Assembly: GCA_963736685.1 (NCBI GenBank)
Contig: CAVTPZ010000013.1
Span: 68,714-132,713 of the forward strand
From: DASUPK01 sp963736685
Lineage (GTDB): Bacteria > Actinomycetota > Thermoleophilia > Solirubrobacterales > 70-9
Direction of reading: 5' to 3'
Length of the DNA: 64,000 nt
The position numbers and the translations under genes were made by a program. Numbering within the stretch: the first letter of the stretch is position 1; each line of letters starts with the position of its first letter. Positions 24,254 to 32,768 of the stretch are shown piece by piece. Under the pieces are notes generated by a model. That model did no database searches. It saw nothing but the letters and a program-made list of their open reading frames with translations, and was not told the DNA's origin.

Positions 24254-25201
24254 TCAGAGGCTGACAACCGTGGCGTCGACCTTCCCCTCGCGCCAGCGTC
24301 CGTAGACCTCCCGGCAGATCGCCAGGTCCTGGATCGCCAGACCGGTGGAGTCGAACAACGTGATCTCGCCGTCCGATCGCGTCCAGGTGGAGTCACCGGC
24401 CATCACGTCTCCGATCTGGGTGACGTCGTCGCGGGAGATCACCCCGGCCTCGACGCCGTTCGCGAGCTCGCCCCCGGCGCTCGCCTGCTCCCACTCGTCG
24501 CAGAACAACGTGCACCGTCGGATCGCGTCGAGCTCCACCTCCTGCTTGCCGTGCGCGTCGGCGCCGAGTACCGCGAAGTGCTGGCCCGGAGACAGCTCCT
24601 CCGCCAGGATCACCGGCTCCCGCCCGGGCGTGACGGTCACCACGACGTCCTGGGCAGCTGCCTCCTTCCGGTCGCCGACCCGCCAGCCGAGCTCATCCGC
24701 GAGCGCAGCGGCGGCCTCAGGGCGCACGTCCGCGCAGACGCCCTCCCGGTAGCCGGCGGCCACCAGGCAGCGGGCCGACCAGGCCCCGTTCACCCCGCAG
24801 CCCACGATGCCGACCGAGGCGGCCTCGTCGAGGGCCAGAACCTGAGCCGACACCGCCGCGGCCGCGCCCGTCCGCAGGGAGGTGACCGAAGAGCATTCGA
24901 CCACCGCCAGCTCCTCCCCGGTCTCGGCGTCGGAGAGGAGCACCTCGCCGCGGACCACAGGCAGTCCCCTGACGGTGTTGCCGGGGAACGAGGTCACCCA
25001 CTTGAGCAGGGCGATCCCGTCGCCCCGCGCCGGCATGGCTCTGAAGTCGCCGTACGGCGGGCTGTCGAGATAGACCTTCGCCGGCATCTCCCACTCGCCG
25101 CTCGCATAGCGCTCGAATGCCTCTCTGGTCCGCTCGATGGCCGTCCGAGGATCGATCGCCTCGAGCACGGCCTTTCCGGAGATAACGGGTATCTCGGTCA
25201 C
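24254..25201 (-). CDS. ornithine cyclodeaminase/mu-crystallin family protein
   Basis: A 315-residue protein with the family layout. The N-terminal dimerisation part has the substrate block GDFRAMPARGDGIALLKWV. A Rossmann NAD site follows at VGIVGCGVNGAWSARCL, with a late DSTGLAIQDLA motif. Enzymes of this family act as ornithine cyclodeaminases, alanine or ketimine reductases; the substrate here is open. The start is GTG at 25201. It is convergent with the secreted protein upstream and divergent from the VOC protein. Confidence 0.88.
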   Translation of the reverse strand: MTEIPVISGKAVLEAIDPRTAIERTREAFERYASGEWEMPAKVYLDSPPYGDFRAMPARGDGIALLKWVTSFPGNTVRGLPVVRGEVLLSDAETGEELAVVECSSVTSLRTGAAAAVSAQVLALDEAASVGIVGCGVNGAWSARCLVAAGYREGVCADVRPEAAAALADELGWRVGDRKEAAAQDVVVTVTPGREPVILAEELSPGQHFAVLGADAHGKQEVELDAIRRCTLFCDEWEQASAGGELANGVEAGVISRDDVTQIGDVMAGDSTWTRSDGEITLFDSTGLAIQDLAICREVYGRWREGKVDATVVSL

Positions 25202-25264
25202 TGCGATGAGTCTCGCATCAGCCCCCGGTCCCTATGGGTGAACTCAAAATCGAGAGGAGACGAC

Positions 25265-25654
25265 ATGCTCACCGACAGCAAGGCGTACAGCGGTTTCGCG
25301 GTCAAGGACATCGCGGAGACCAAGCGGTTCTATGGCGAGACGCTCGGGCTCGACATCAAGGATCTCGATGTTGGAGCGCCGGAGCCGCTCCTGGAGCTTG
25401 ACCTGGCGAGCGATCGCCCGGTCCTGATCTACCCCAAGGACGACATGGCACCGGCGAACTACACGATCCTCAACTTCCCGGTGGACGACGTGGAGGCCGC
25501 AGTTGATGAGCTGGCCGGCAAGGGCGTCGCATTCGAGCGCTACGACGAATTCGACCAGGACGAGAAGGGGATCGACCGCAACGGGCCGGCGGGCGGCATC
25601 GCCTGGTTCAAGGACCCGTCGGGGAACATCCTCGCGGTCCACGGCCAGATGTAG
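25265..25654 (+). CDS. VOC (glyoxalase) superfamily protein
   Basis: A 129-residue vicinal-oxygen-chelate protein with two beta-alpha-beta repeats. The first reads GFAVKDIAETKRFYGETLGL; the second ends WFKDPSGNILAVHGQM. The late Asp-Pro-x-Gly-Asn motif is typical. Some metal-ligand positions are not obvious, so it may be a binding protein rather than an enzyme. A clear ribosome site (GAGAGGAGACGAC) precedes the ATG. Confidence 0.87.
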   Translation: MLTDSKAYSGFAVKDIAETKRFYGETLGLDIKDLDVGAPEPLLELDLASDRPVLIYPKDDMAPANYTILNFPVDDVEAAVDELAGKGVAFERYDEFDQDEKGIDRNGPAGGIAWFKDPSGNILAVHGQM

Positions 25655-25731
25655 TCGCGGGGCGGGCGCGGCTACCCTGCGACGTCGTGCCCGCCCGCGT
25701 AATCACCTGAAACTCGATCAGGTTTGCTAGA

Positions 25732-27732
25732 TTGGGCGGCCCGGGCAAGGCTACGTCGATGAAAGGAATGCCGGTTTCCATGGAGCCCGTCTCAGCCCCC
25801 CCGCCCGATTCGGCGGCCACAAAGACCGCCGCCGGATCGAAGTCAGGCAATGGCACTCCCGTGCCCGCCAAGAAGCTGGCCGACCCCGGGACCCTGAAGC
25901 AGGATCCGGGGAAGAAGCAGACCGGCAAGGGGAAGGTCGGCTCACTCGAGAACCCGGAGACCTACGACAACGTCCCCGGGCACGTGATTCCGATCCTCGA
26001 GCGCGAGTTCGACGACTTCGACACCGAGGCGGCCAGCTTCCTGCGGGGCGAGCAGACCGAGGAGCAGTTCATCGGCTTCCGCCTGAAGCAGGGTGTCTAC
26101 GGCCAGCGCCAGCCCGACGTGCAGATGTGCCGCATCAAGCTTCCGTTCGGCGGCGTGAACCCCGAGCAGATGGAGACGTTCGCGGACGTGGTCGAGCAGT
26201 TCGCACCCCTCAACAAGGGTCACATCACGACCCGCCAGAACATCCAGATCCATCACATCCCTCTTGCCGACATGGCTGAGCTGATCCGGCAGATCAGTTC
26301 AGCCGGCCTCTCCTCGCGCGAGGGATGCGGGAACACGATCCGGAACGTCACCGGCGACCCGTGGGCCGGAGTCGCGGACGACGAGCCCTTCGACATCACC
26401 CCCTACGCCGCGGCCTATACGCGTTATTTCGTCCGCCACCCGACCACGCAGCTGATGCCCCGCAAGGTGAAGACGGCTTTCACCGCCAGCGACGCCGATC
26501 GGGCCATCACCGGCATCCACGACGTCGGCTTCATCCCCAAGGTGAGGGAGATCGACGGCAAGCAGGTGAAGGGGGTCGAGATCCGGATCGGCGGCGGCAC
26601 CTCGATCCAGCCCCGCATCGCCCCGACCCTGAATGAGTTCGTCGAGCTCGACAACGGCGACTACCTGAAGTGGACCGAGGCTGCGCTGCGCATCTTCGAC
26701 CGCCAGGAGTGGCTGCGCGAGAACCGTATGCGCGCCCGCATCAAGGTCCTGGTCGACAAGATCGGCATGGACGCCTTCCGCGAGCTGGTCGACGAGGAGC
26801 TCGAGGGCGACTGGGTCGATGAGCGCGACTTCACCATCGACCACCTCCTCTACGTTCACGACGAGGAGGGCGACGCCCCGGCCGTGCCGGAGAGCTACGG
26901 CACTCCCAATGGCGACAAGGGCGAGTTCGACGCCTGGGTCGACGCGAACGTCGCTCCCCAGCGCCAGGACGGCTTCGCCACGGTCACCGTCAAGGTCACG
27001 CGCGGCGACCTGACGCCCGAGCAATTCCGGGGGCTCGCAGCGATCATGCGCGACTTCACCAGCGGATTCGCCCGCACCACCGTCCAGCAGAACCTGGTGC
27101 TGCGCTGGGTCCGCCCGGAATCCCTCTACGACATCTGGGTGCGGCTGCAGGACCTGAACCTGGCCGATGCGGGCGCCTTCACGATCACCGACGTGGTCAG
27201 CTGCCCTGGAACGGACAGCTGCAAGCTCGGGATCACGGCCTCGATGGGCCTCAACGCCGAGCTCCAGAGGCGCCTCGAGGCGATGGAGATCACCGACCCG
27301 CTCACCAAGCAGATCCACATCAAGATGAGCGGCTGCCCGAACGGCTGCTCGCAGCACCACATCGCGACGATCGGCTTTTACGGCGCCTCCATCAAGGTCG
27401 GCGAGCACACGATCCCGGCGTACATTCCCCACATCGCCGGCAACTTCGAGGGTGGCGACGTCGTCTTCGGCCATCGGCTCAAGGCCCGCCTGCCCGCCAA
27501 ACGCGTTCCGGACGCGGTGGAGCGGTGGATCCGCCACTACGAGGACAACCGCGAGGACGGCGAGGACTTCAACGCCTTCGTCGACCGAACAGGCTTCGAC
27601 GCGTTCGAGGAGCTGATCTCGGACCTGAAGCTGCCGGTCGAGTTCAGCGCGGACAACCTGATGTTCTTCATCGACTGGAACCGGTCCGAGCCCTACAAGG
27701 TCGAGCGGGGCGAAGGCGAGTGCGCGGTCTAG
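25732..27732 (+). CDS. sir: ferredoxin-dependent nitrite/sulfite reductase, probably sulfite reductase
   Basis: A protein of up to 666 residues. After a low-complexity N-terminus it has two ferredoxin-like halves and the siroheme-[4Fe-4S] ligands CPGTDSC (Cys 491 and 497) and CPNGC (Cys 535 and 539). Blocks GHITTRQNIQIHHI and SREGCGNTIRNVT are family hallmarks. It reduces sulfite to sulfide with six electrons from ferredoxin. Sulfite is favoured over nitrite because cysH, sat and cysC follow. The start is uncertain: TTG 25732, ATG 25759, 25768 or 25780. A GC-rich hairpin separates it from cysH. Confidence 0.9.
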   Translation: MGGPGKATSMKGMPVSMEPVSAPPPDSAATKTAAGSKSGNGTPVPAKKLADPGTLKQDPGKKQTGKGKVGSLENPETYDNVPGHVIPILEREFDDFDTEAASFLRGEQTEEQFIGFRLKQGVYGQRQPDVQMCRIKLPFGGVNPEQMETFADVVEQFAPLNKGHITTRQNIQIHHIPLADMAELIRQISSAGLSSREGCGNTIRNVTGDPWAGVADDEPFDITPYAAAYTRYFVRHPTTQLMPRKVKTAFTASDADRAITGIHDVGFIPKVREIDGKQVKGVEIRIGGGTSIQPRIAPTLNEFVELDNGDYLKWTEAALRIFDRQEWLRENRMRARIKVLVDKIGMDAFRELVDEELEGDWVDERDFTIDHLLYVHDEEGDAPAVPESYGTPNGDKGEFDAWVDANVAPQRQDGFATVTVKVTRGDLTPEQFRGLAAIMRDFTSGFARTTVQQNLVLRWVRPESLYDIWVRLQDLNLADAGAFTITDVVSCPGTDSCKLGITASMGLNAELQRRLEAMEITDPLTKQIHIKMSGCPNGCSQHHIATIGFYGASIKVGEHTIPAYIPHIAGNFEGGDVVFGHRLKARLPAKRVPDAVERWIRHYEDNREDGEDFNAFVDRTGFDAFEELISDLKLPVEFSADNLMFFIDWNRSEPYKVERGEGECAV

Positions 27733-27757
27733 TGGCGACAAGGAGCTCCATATCGGA

Positions 27758-27776
27758 GCGGCGGCGAAGCCGCCGC
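27758..27776 (+). other. intercistronic hairpin between sir and cysH
   Basis: GCGGCGGC, a GAA loop and GCCGCCGC make a perfect 8-bp stem in the 79-bp gap between sir and cysH. With no U-tract, it more likely sets mRNA stability or partial termination within the operon than full stop. Confidence 0.6.
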
Positions 27777-27811
27777 GACTTGGGATTGCGACGCAGGAGC
27801 CACGCCTGAAG

Positions 27812-28543
27812 ATGGCCACCCCGGCCACAGAGCATGCCGCGGTCCCCTCGGCGGAGCTCGATTCCCTCGGCTTCGACCCCGAGGTCGTCGCCGCCGAGCT
27901 CGAGGACGCCAGCGCCGAGGAGGCGCTCCGCTGGGCGCTCGACACCTTCAGCCCGCGGATGTACATCGCCTGCTCCTTCCAGAAGACGAGCTCGGTGACG
28001 GTCCACATGGCCCACGCGATCAACCCCGATGCGCGCTTCTTCTACCTGGACACCGACGTGCTCTTCCCGGAGACCTACGAGACCAAGGCGCGCCTCGAGG
28101 AGCGCTTCGGCGTCAACTTCCATCGCTACAGCTCGATCACCCTCGAACAGCAGAAGGGCCTCTACGGCGACGAGCTGTGGAGCCGCGACCCGGATGCCTG
28201 CTGCGGAATCCGCAAGGTGGAGCCGATGCGCTCGGCGCTCGCCGCGGTCGACGTCTGGGTGTCAGGGATCCGGCGCTCGGACTCACAGACCCGTGCCGGC
28301 GCGCCGAAGTTCGGCTGGGACAAGCGCTTCGGGCTCTGGAAGCTCAATCCCCTCGCGGATTGGAGCGAGAAGGAGGTCTGGTCCTACATCAGCAAGCACG
28401 ACATCCCCTATAACGCTCTTCACGATCAGGGTTATCCCTCGATCGGATGCACGCACTGCACCCGCAAGCCGGGTGCGGGCGAGGACGACCGCGCCGGGCG
28501 CTGGGCCGGCCTCGAGAAGACCGAGTGCGGGCTGCACGGGTAG
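27812..28543 (+). CDS. cysH: APS-type phosphoadenylyl-sulfate reductase
   Basis: A 243-residue reductase of the PP-loop family that reduces adenylyl sulfate to sulfite with thioredoxin. The Cys-Cys pair in DACCGIRK and the Cys-x2-Cys in GCTHC are the [4Fe-4S] ligands found in APS reductases and absent from PAPS-only enzymes. The catalytic Cys is in the C-terminal ECGLHG. Substrate-binding blocks include YLDTDVLFPETY and KLNPLADWSEKEVW. It sits between sir and sat in an apparent operon. Confidence 0.93.
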   Translation: MATPATEHAAVPSAELDSLGFDPEVVAAELEDASAEEALRWALDTFSPRMYIACSFQKTSSVTVHMAHAINPDARFFYLDTDVLFPETYETKARLEERFGVNFHRYSSITLEQQKGLYGDELWSRDPDACCGIRKVEPMRSALAAVDVWVSGIRRSDSQTRAGAPKFGWDKRFGLWKLNPLADWSEKEVWSYISKHDIPYNALHDQGYPSIGCTHCTRKPGAGEDDRAGRWAGLEKTECGLHG

Positions 28544-28643
28544 GGATCGCAGACGATCCCGCCTGATGGGGAAGCCGCTACCCTACCCCGCCTCGTGAGA
28601 CCTTCCTGACCGAACTGATCACCTTTATCCACTCAAGGACGCC

Positions 28644-29729
28644 ATGACACAGACTGCCCTCAAGCTTCAGCTGACCGACCGCCAGACCGCCGACTTCGAG
28701 ATGATCGGCAACGGCGGCTTCGCCCCGCTCACCGGCCCCCAGGGGTCCGAGGATTGGAGGAGCGTGGTGGAGAACATGACCTTGGAGAACGGCGAGTACT
28801 GGCCGATCCCGATCACGCTGGCGACCGATCTCGACGCCTCCGAGGGCGACACCATCGAGGTCTCCTCCGACGAGGGCAAGCCGCTCGGCCGGCTCAACGT
28901 GACGGAGATCTTCGAGCGCGACCTGGACGCCGAGGCCGAGAAGGTCTACGGCACCGGCGACAAGGAGCATCCGGGCGTCGCGGCCATCTACGAGGAGGGC
29001 GCCCGCTGCATCGCAGGCACCTACGAGGTCGACGAGCTTCCCGACCACGAGGAGGCCTTCACCAAGCGCCAGCTGAGCCCGGCCGAGTCCAAGAAGGCCT
29101 TCGAGGACCGGGGTTGGAAGCGCATCGTCGCCTTCCAGACCCGCAACCCGATCCACCGCGCTCACGAGCACGTCACCAAGACGGCGCTCGAGATCACCGA
29201 CGGGCTGATGATCCACCCGCTGATCGGCAAGACCAAGGCCGGCGACATCCCGGCCGAGGTTCGGATGCGCTGCTACGAGGTCCTGATGGAGGACTACTAC
29301 CCGGACGACCGCGTGATCCTCAACGTCTTCCCGTCGAAGATGCACTACGCCGGTCCGCGCGAGGCGGTCCTCCACGCGATCGCCCGCCGGAACTACGGCT
29401 GCACCCACTTCATCGTGGGGCGTGACCACGCGGGCGTCGGCGACTACTACGGCACCTACGACGCACAGAAGATCTTCGATGGCCTCGACATCGACAAGCT
29501 CGGCATCCAGCCGCTCTTCTTCGAGCACACCTTCTGGTGCAACAAGTGCGAGGGCATGGCGTCGGGCAAGACCTGCCCGCACGGCCAGGAGGATCACGTC
29601 TTCCTGAGCGGCACGAAGGTGCGCGAGATGCTCGGCAACGGCGAGAAGCCGCCGCAGGAGTTCAGCCGCCCCGAGGTGGCTCAGATCTTGATCGACGAAT
29701 ACGCAAAGGAGCAGCAGTCAAATGGCTGA
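28644..29729 (+). CDS. sat: sulfate adenylyltransferase
   Basis: A 361-residue ATP sulfurylase of the single-chain type. The nucleotide site QTRNPIHRAHEH holds the HxxH motif, and GRDHAGVGDYYGTYD is the second conserved block. Near the C-terminus CNKC and CPHG may bind zinc. It makes APS from ATP and sulfate. Its end overlaps cysC by 8 nt, so the two are coupled. At 361 residues it is on the short side and lacks an APS kinase extension, which is supplied by the next gene. Confidence 0.94.
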   Translation: MTQTALKLQLTDRQTADFEMIGNGGFAPLTGPQGSEDWRSVVENMTLENGEYWPIPITLATDLDASEGDTIEVSSDEGKPLGRLNVTEIFERDLDAEAEKVYGTGDKEHPGVAAIYEEGARCIAGTYEVDELPDHEEAFTKRQLSPAESKKAFEDRGWKRIVAFQTRNPIHRAHEHVTKTALEITDGLMIHPLIGKTKAGDIPAEVRMRCYEVLMEDYYPDDRVILNVFPSKMHYAGPREAVLHAIARRNYGCTHFIVGRDHAGVGDYYGTYDAQKIFDGLDIDKLGIQPLFFEHTFWCNKCEGMASGKTCPHGQEDHVFLSGTKVREMLGNGEKPPQEFSRPEVAQILIDEYAKEQQSNG

Positions 29730-30273
29730 CGAGAAGGGATTCACCCTCTGGTTCACGGGGCTTTCGGGCGCCGGCAAGACGACTATCTCCCACATCGTGG
29801 AGACCGCACTGCGCGAGCGGGGCTCCCGCGTGGAGGTGCTCGACGGCGACGTGGTCCGCGAGAACCTCTCGAAGGGCCTCGGTTTCTCGAAGGAGGACCG
29901 CGACACGAACATTCGCCGGATCGCCTTCGTGGCCGATCTGCTCTCCCGCAACGGCGTGCCCGTGATCACCGCCGCGATCTCCCCCTACCGCGAGATCCGC
30001 GACGAGGCTCGCGAGACGATGGGAGACCGCTTCATCGAGGTCTTCGTGAAGGCCTCGGTCGAGGTCTGCGCGGAGCGCGACGTGAAGGGCCTCTACGAGA
30101 AGGCGTTCAAGGGCGAGATCAAGGAGTTCACGGGCGTCTCGGACCCCTACGAGCCCCCCCTCAACGCCGAGCTCACCCTCGACACCGAGCACGAGTCCGC
30201 CGAGGAGTCAGCGGCGAAGCTGCTGGCGCTGCTCGAGGATCGGCAGCTCATCCCAGCGGCTCAGCCCGCCTGA
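29722..30273 (+). CDS. cysC: adenylyl-sulfate kinase
   Basis: A 183-residue P-loop kinase with Walker A GLSGAGKTT, the APS-binding LDGDVVRENL and SKEDRDTNIRRIAFVADLL, and a lid region GLYEKAFKGEIKEFTGVSDPY (in part). It makes PAPS from APS. Because cysH looks like an APS reductase, PAPS may mainly serve sulfation rather than assimilation, or CysH accepts both. It overlaps sat by 8 nt and converges with the PHP gene. Confidence 0.94.
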   Translation: MADEKGFTLWFTGLSGAGKTTISHIVETALRERGSRVEVLDGDVVRENLSKGLGFSKEDRDTNIRRIAFVADLLSRNGVPVITAAISPYREIRDEARETMGDRFIEVFVKASVEVCAERDVKGLYEKAFKGEIKEFTGVSDPYEPPLNAELTLDTEHESAEESAAKLLALLEDRQLIPAAQPA

Positions 30274-30275
30274 TT

Positions 30276-31091
30276 TCAGTCAGAACGGCGGGGCGGAAGC
30301 TCCGGCTCGCCGAGGTCATACGTCGGATAGGCGCAGAAGGAGTCGAACATCTTGTGGTTGGGACCGTGAAAGTCAGACGAGGCGGTCGCCGCAAGCCCTC
30401 GATCCCTGCAGAGTTCCAGCAGGAACTTCGTCTGCGCGCGGTCATGCGAGGGGTAGAAGCACTCGACCCCGTCCAGGTCGAGGTCCTCGACCAGCGCCGC
30501 GACCTCGTTGGGGTCGTCCATGTCCCAGAACGGATGGGCCAGGACGGCGGAGCCCCCGGCCCGGTGGATGATCTCGGTGGCCTCGGCCGCGTCCGGCCAG
30601 CGGCGGGACACGAAGGCCTTCGCACCGGGCACCAGCCACTCTTCGAAGAAAGCCCCCATCTCCTCCGGCTTGGCGCCGGCGGCCTTGGCGATGTGGGGAC
30701 GGCCCACCGAGGACGCGTCTCCCGCCACCGCGATCGCGTCCTCGAAGCTGACCGGCACGCCCTGGGAGTTGAGCCGCTCGACGATCTCGCGCGCCCGGGT
30801 GACGCGCTCGCGCTGCGCACGCTCGCAGGCCGGCGCGATTGCGATCGTGTCCACCCAGTAGCCCAGCATGTGCATGTCATCGATGCTGCCGTGGACGCAC
30901 GACATCTCCGTCGCGGGAATCAGCACGATCCCTGCCCCGCTCGCGGCCTCGCCGGCCTCGGCCACACCGTCGACCCCATCGTGGTCGGTGAGCGCGAGGG
31001 TCGTCACGCCCGCCTCCACGGCGGCCGCGACCACGCCGGCGGGCGACAGCTCGCCGTCGGAGTACGTCGAATGACTCTGAAGGTCGATCAT
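30276..31091 (-). CDS. PHP domain metal-dependent phosphoesterase
   Basis: A 271-residue PHP protein. Metal-binding motifs appear in order: HSTYSDGELSP, LTDHDGVDG, IPATEMSC, then LAHPFWDM and SSDFHGPN. It resembles YciV/RNase AM-like and nucleoside-3',5'-bisphosphate phosphatases, which can remove 3'-phosphate from pAp, a by-product of PAPS use. That role would suit the location beside cysC but is inference. ATG 31091 was chosen because it starts with the first conserved strand; the Arg-rich frame upstream overlaps the Rrf2 gene. Confidence 0.87.
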   Translation of the reverse strand: MIDLQSHSTYSDGELSPAGVVAAAVEAGVTTLALTDHDGVDGVAEAGEAASGAGIVLIPATEMSCVHGSIDDMHMLGYWVDTIAIAPACERAQRERVTRAREIVERLNSQGVPVSFEDAIAVAGDASSVGRPHIAKAAGAKPEEMGAFFEEWLVPGAKAFVSRRWPDAAEATEIIHRAGGSAVLAHPFWDMDDPNEVAALVEDLDLDGVECFYPSHDRAQTKFLLELCRDRGLAATASSDFHGPNHKMFDSFCAYPTYDLGEPELPPRRSD

Positions 31092-31105
31092 CGGCGGCGG
31101 AGCAT

Positions 31106-31561
31106 ATGAGGATCTCCGCCAAAGCCGACTACGCCGTGCGCGCCGCGGTCGAGATGGCCGCCGCCGGCGACGAGCCGGTGAAGGGCGAGAAGCTCGCCGA
31201 GGCGCAGGACATCCCGCTCCAGTTCCTCGAGCACATCCTGCTCGAGCTGAAGCACGCCCGGCTGGTGCGGGCACGCCGCGGCGCCCGCGGCGGCTACTGG
31301 CTCGCCCAGCCCCCGGAGGAGATCACCCTGGCGACCGTGATCCGGGCGGTCGAGGGGCCGCTCGCCAACATCCAGGACCAAGCGCCCGAACAGACGAAGT
31401 ACCCCGGCAACGCCCAGCAGCTCAGCGAGGTCTGGATCGCGGTTCGCGCCTCCCTCCGCCGCGTCCTGGAGAACGTCACCATCGCCGACCTGCGCGACGG
31501 AACGATCCCTGCCGGCGTCCTGGAGCTCACCGAGGACGACGGCGCCCGGATCACGCGGTAG
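31106..31561 (+). CDS. Rrf2 family transcriptional regulator
   Basis: A 151-residue winged-helix regulator, beginning RISAKADYAVRAAVEM and with the wing ARRGARGGYWLAQPPEEI. It has no cysteine, so it cannot carry the Fe-S cluster of IscR or NsrR. This is the pattern of CymR-type sulfur regulators. It is divergent from the PHP gene by 14 bp and lies inside the sulfur-assimilation block, so sulfate or cysteine-dependent control of sir-cysH-sat-cysC and the permease is likely. Confidence 0.88.
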   Translation: MRISAKADYAVRAAVEMAAAGDEPVKGEKLAEAQDIPLQFLEHILLELKHARLVRARRGARGGYWLAQPPEEITLATVIRAVEGPLANIQDQAPEQTKYPGNAQQLSEVWIAVRASLRRVLENVTIADLRDGTIPAGVLELTEDDGARITR

Positions 31562-31608
31562 GTCGCGGCGAGAAATCTGCCGCTGCTAGGGCGGATTCGC
31601 ACTAGAAA

Positions 31609-31740
31609 CCCCAGCTATTAGGGGGAAATGGCCCCCTCCGCTAAGGTGGCCGCTCCTTTTAGGACCCTTTCGGTCATAAAAGGAGAAAAGGTGGACAAGC
31701 GGCCTTCGTCCAAACGGCCGCGCACCTCTCCCAGGACCTC
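31609..31740 (+). promoter_or_regulatory. structured leader of the TauE/SafE permease gene
   Basis: Three successive hairpins lie in the 182-bp gap before the permease. AGGGGG/CCCCCT spans 31620-31637. CCTTTTA-GACC with GGTC-TAAAAGG spans 31655-31683, a 12-position stem with one G-A mismatch. GCGGCC/GGCCGC spans 31699-31721. An AGGA ribosome site follows at 31733. This could be a riboswitch or attenuator responding to a sulfur metabolite. No known riboswitch class was recognised. Confidence 0.45.
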
Positions 31741-31743
31741 AAA

Positions 31744-32724
31744 ATGGATCCAGCAATCATCTTCTTCGGCCTCGGCGTGGGCTTCCTGGTCGGCATGACC
31801 GGGATGGGCGGCGGCTCCCTGATGACGCCGCTGCTCGTCCTCGTCTTCGGAATCAAGCCGACCACCGCGATCGGCACAGATATCTTCTACGCGGCTGTCA
31901 CCAAGACCGCCGGCAGCTGGCGGCACCTGAAGCTGAAGACGGTGAACCTGCCGCTCGTCTACTGGATGGCGGCCGGAAGCGTCCCGTCCGCAATCGCGGG
32001 CGTCTGGTTCCTCGACTACCTGAAGCGCAGGCTGGGCGACAACCTCGACGAGACTGTCTTCGCGATCCTGGCCGGCTGCCTGCTGGTGGTCGGGGCCGCC
32101 ACCCTCCTCCGCGGATTCTTCCTCGCCGACAAGATCCAGGAGCGCGACGACTTCGTGATGCACACTCGCCACAAGGTCGCCGCCGTCGGCATCGGCGCCA
32201 CCACGGGCTTCGTGATCGGGCTCAGCTCTGCCGGCAGTGGCACCCTGATCGGGATCATGCTGATCGCCGTCTACCGGCTCACCCCGAGGAAGGTGGTCGG
32301 CACGGACGTCGTCCATGCCGCACTCCTGCTCTGGGCGGCATCCATCGCGCACATCTTCAGCGGCAACGTGGACTTCGGATTGGCTGCCAACATCATGGTC
32401 GGCTCCATTCCCGGCGTGATCCTGGGATCGAATCTCTCCGTCAACGTGCCTCAGGGCGCACTTCGATACGTCCTCGGCTTTGTGTTGATCGGCGCCGGGG
32501 TCACGATCATGAACAAGGCCAACACCGACCTCGTGCCGTGGGTCGTGGGCGCCGCGACCCTCGCGGTGGCCGCCCTGTTCACAGTTCAGCTGGCCCTGCG
32601 CAAGGAGGTCGAGCACGACCCCGAGGAGCAGGCCGAGTTGGAGCGGGACGAGAGGATCGAGCGGGAGTTAGCCGCTCGTTCCCGGGCGCGCTCCGAGCCG
32701 GTCGCGGCTGCCGCCAAGGACTAG
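31744..32724 (+). CDS. sulfite exporter TauE/SafE family permease
   Basis: A 326-residue membrane protein with about eight segments. The repeated family motif appears as GVGFLVGMTGMGGGSLMTPLL at the N-terminus (here given in part) and again as GLSSAGSGTLIGIML near residue 160. The last 50 residues are a charged cytosolic tail. Members move sulfite, sulfoacetate or other anions. Beside sulfate assimilation genes, it may import sulfate or export excess sulfite. The long structured leader is unusual in this compact window. Confidence 0.88.
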   Translation: MDPAIIFFGLGVGFLVGMTGMGGGSLMTPLLVLVFGIKPTTAIGTDIFYAAVTKTAGSWRHLKLKTVNLPLVYWMAAGSVPSAIAGVWFLDYLKRRLGDNLDETVFAILAGCLLVVGAATLLRGFFLADKIQERDDFVMHTRHKVAAVGIGATTGFVIGLSSAGSGTLIGIMLIAVYRLTPRKVVGTDVVHAALLLWAASIAHIFSGNVDFGLAANIMVGSIPGVILGSNLSVNVPQGALRYVLGFVLIGAGVTIMNKANTDLVPWVVGAATLAVAALFTVQLALRKEVEHDPEEQAELERDERIERELAARSRARSEPVAAAAKD

Positions 32725-32768
32725 CCGGCAACGCCGGGATTCCGCCTTTCCCGCAATACTCCCCCGCC

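Noticed and set aside
24087..24305. 72-codon open frame in the gap after the secreted protein
   Set aside because: It runs through strong hairpins and into the antisense of the cyclodeaminase-like gene, with no ribosome site.
26299..28023. 574-codon open frame opposite sir and cysH
   Set aside because: It lies antisense to two genes with conserved Fe-S cysteines and shows no domain.
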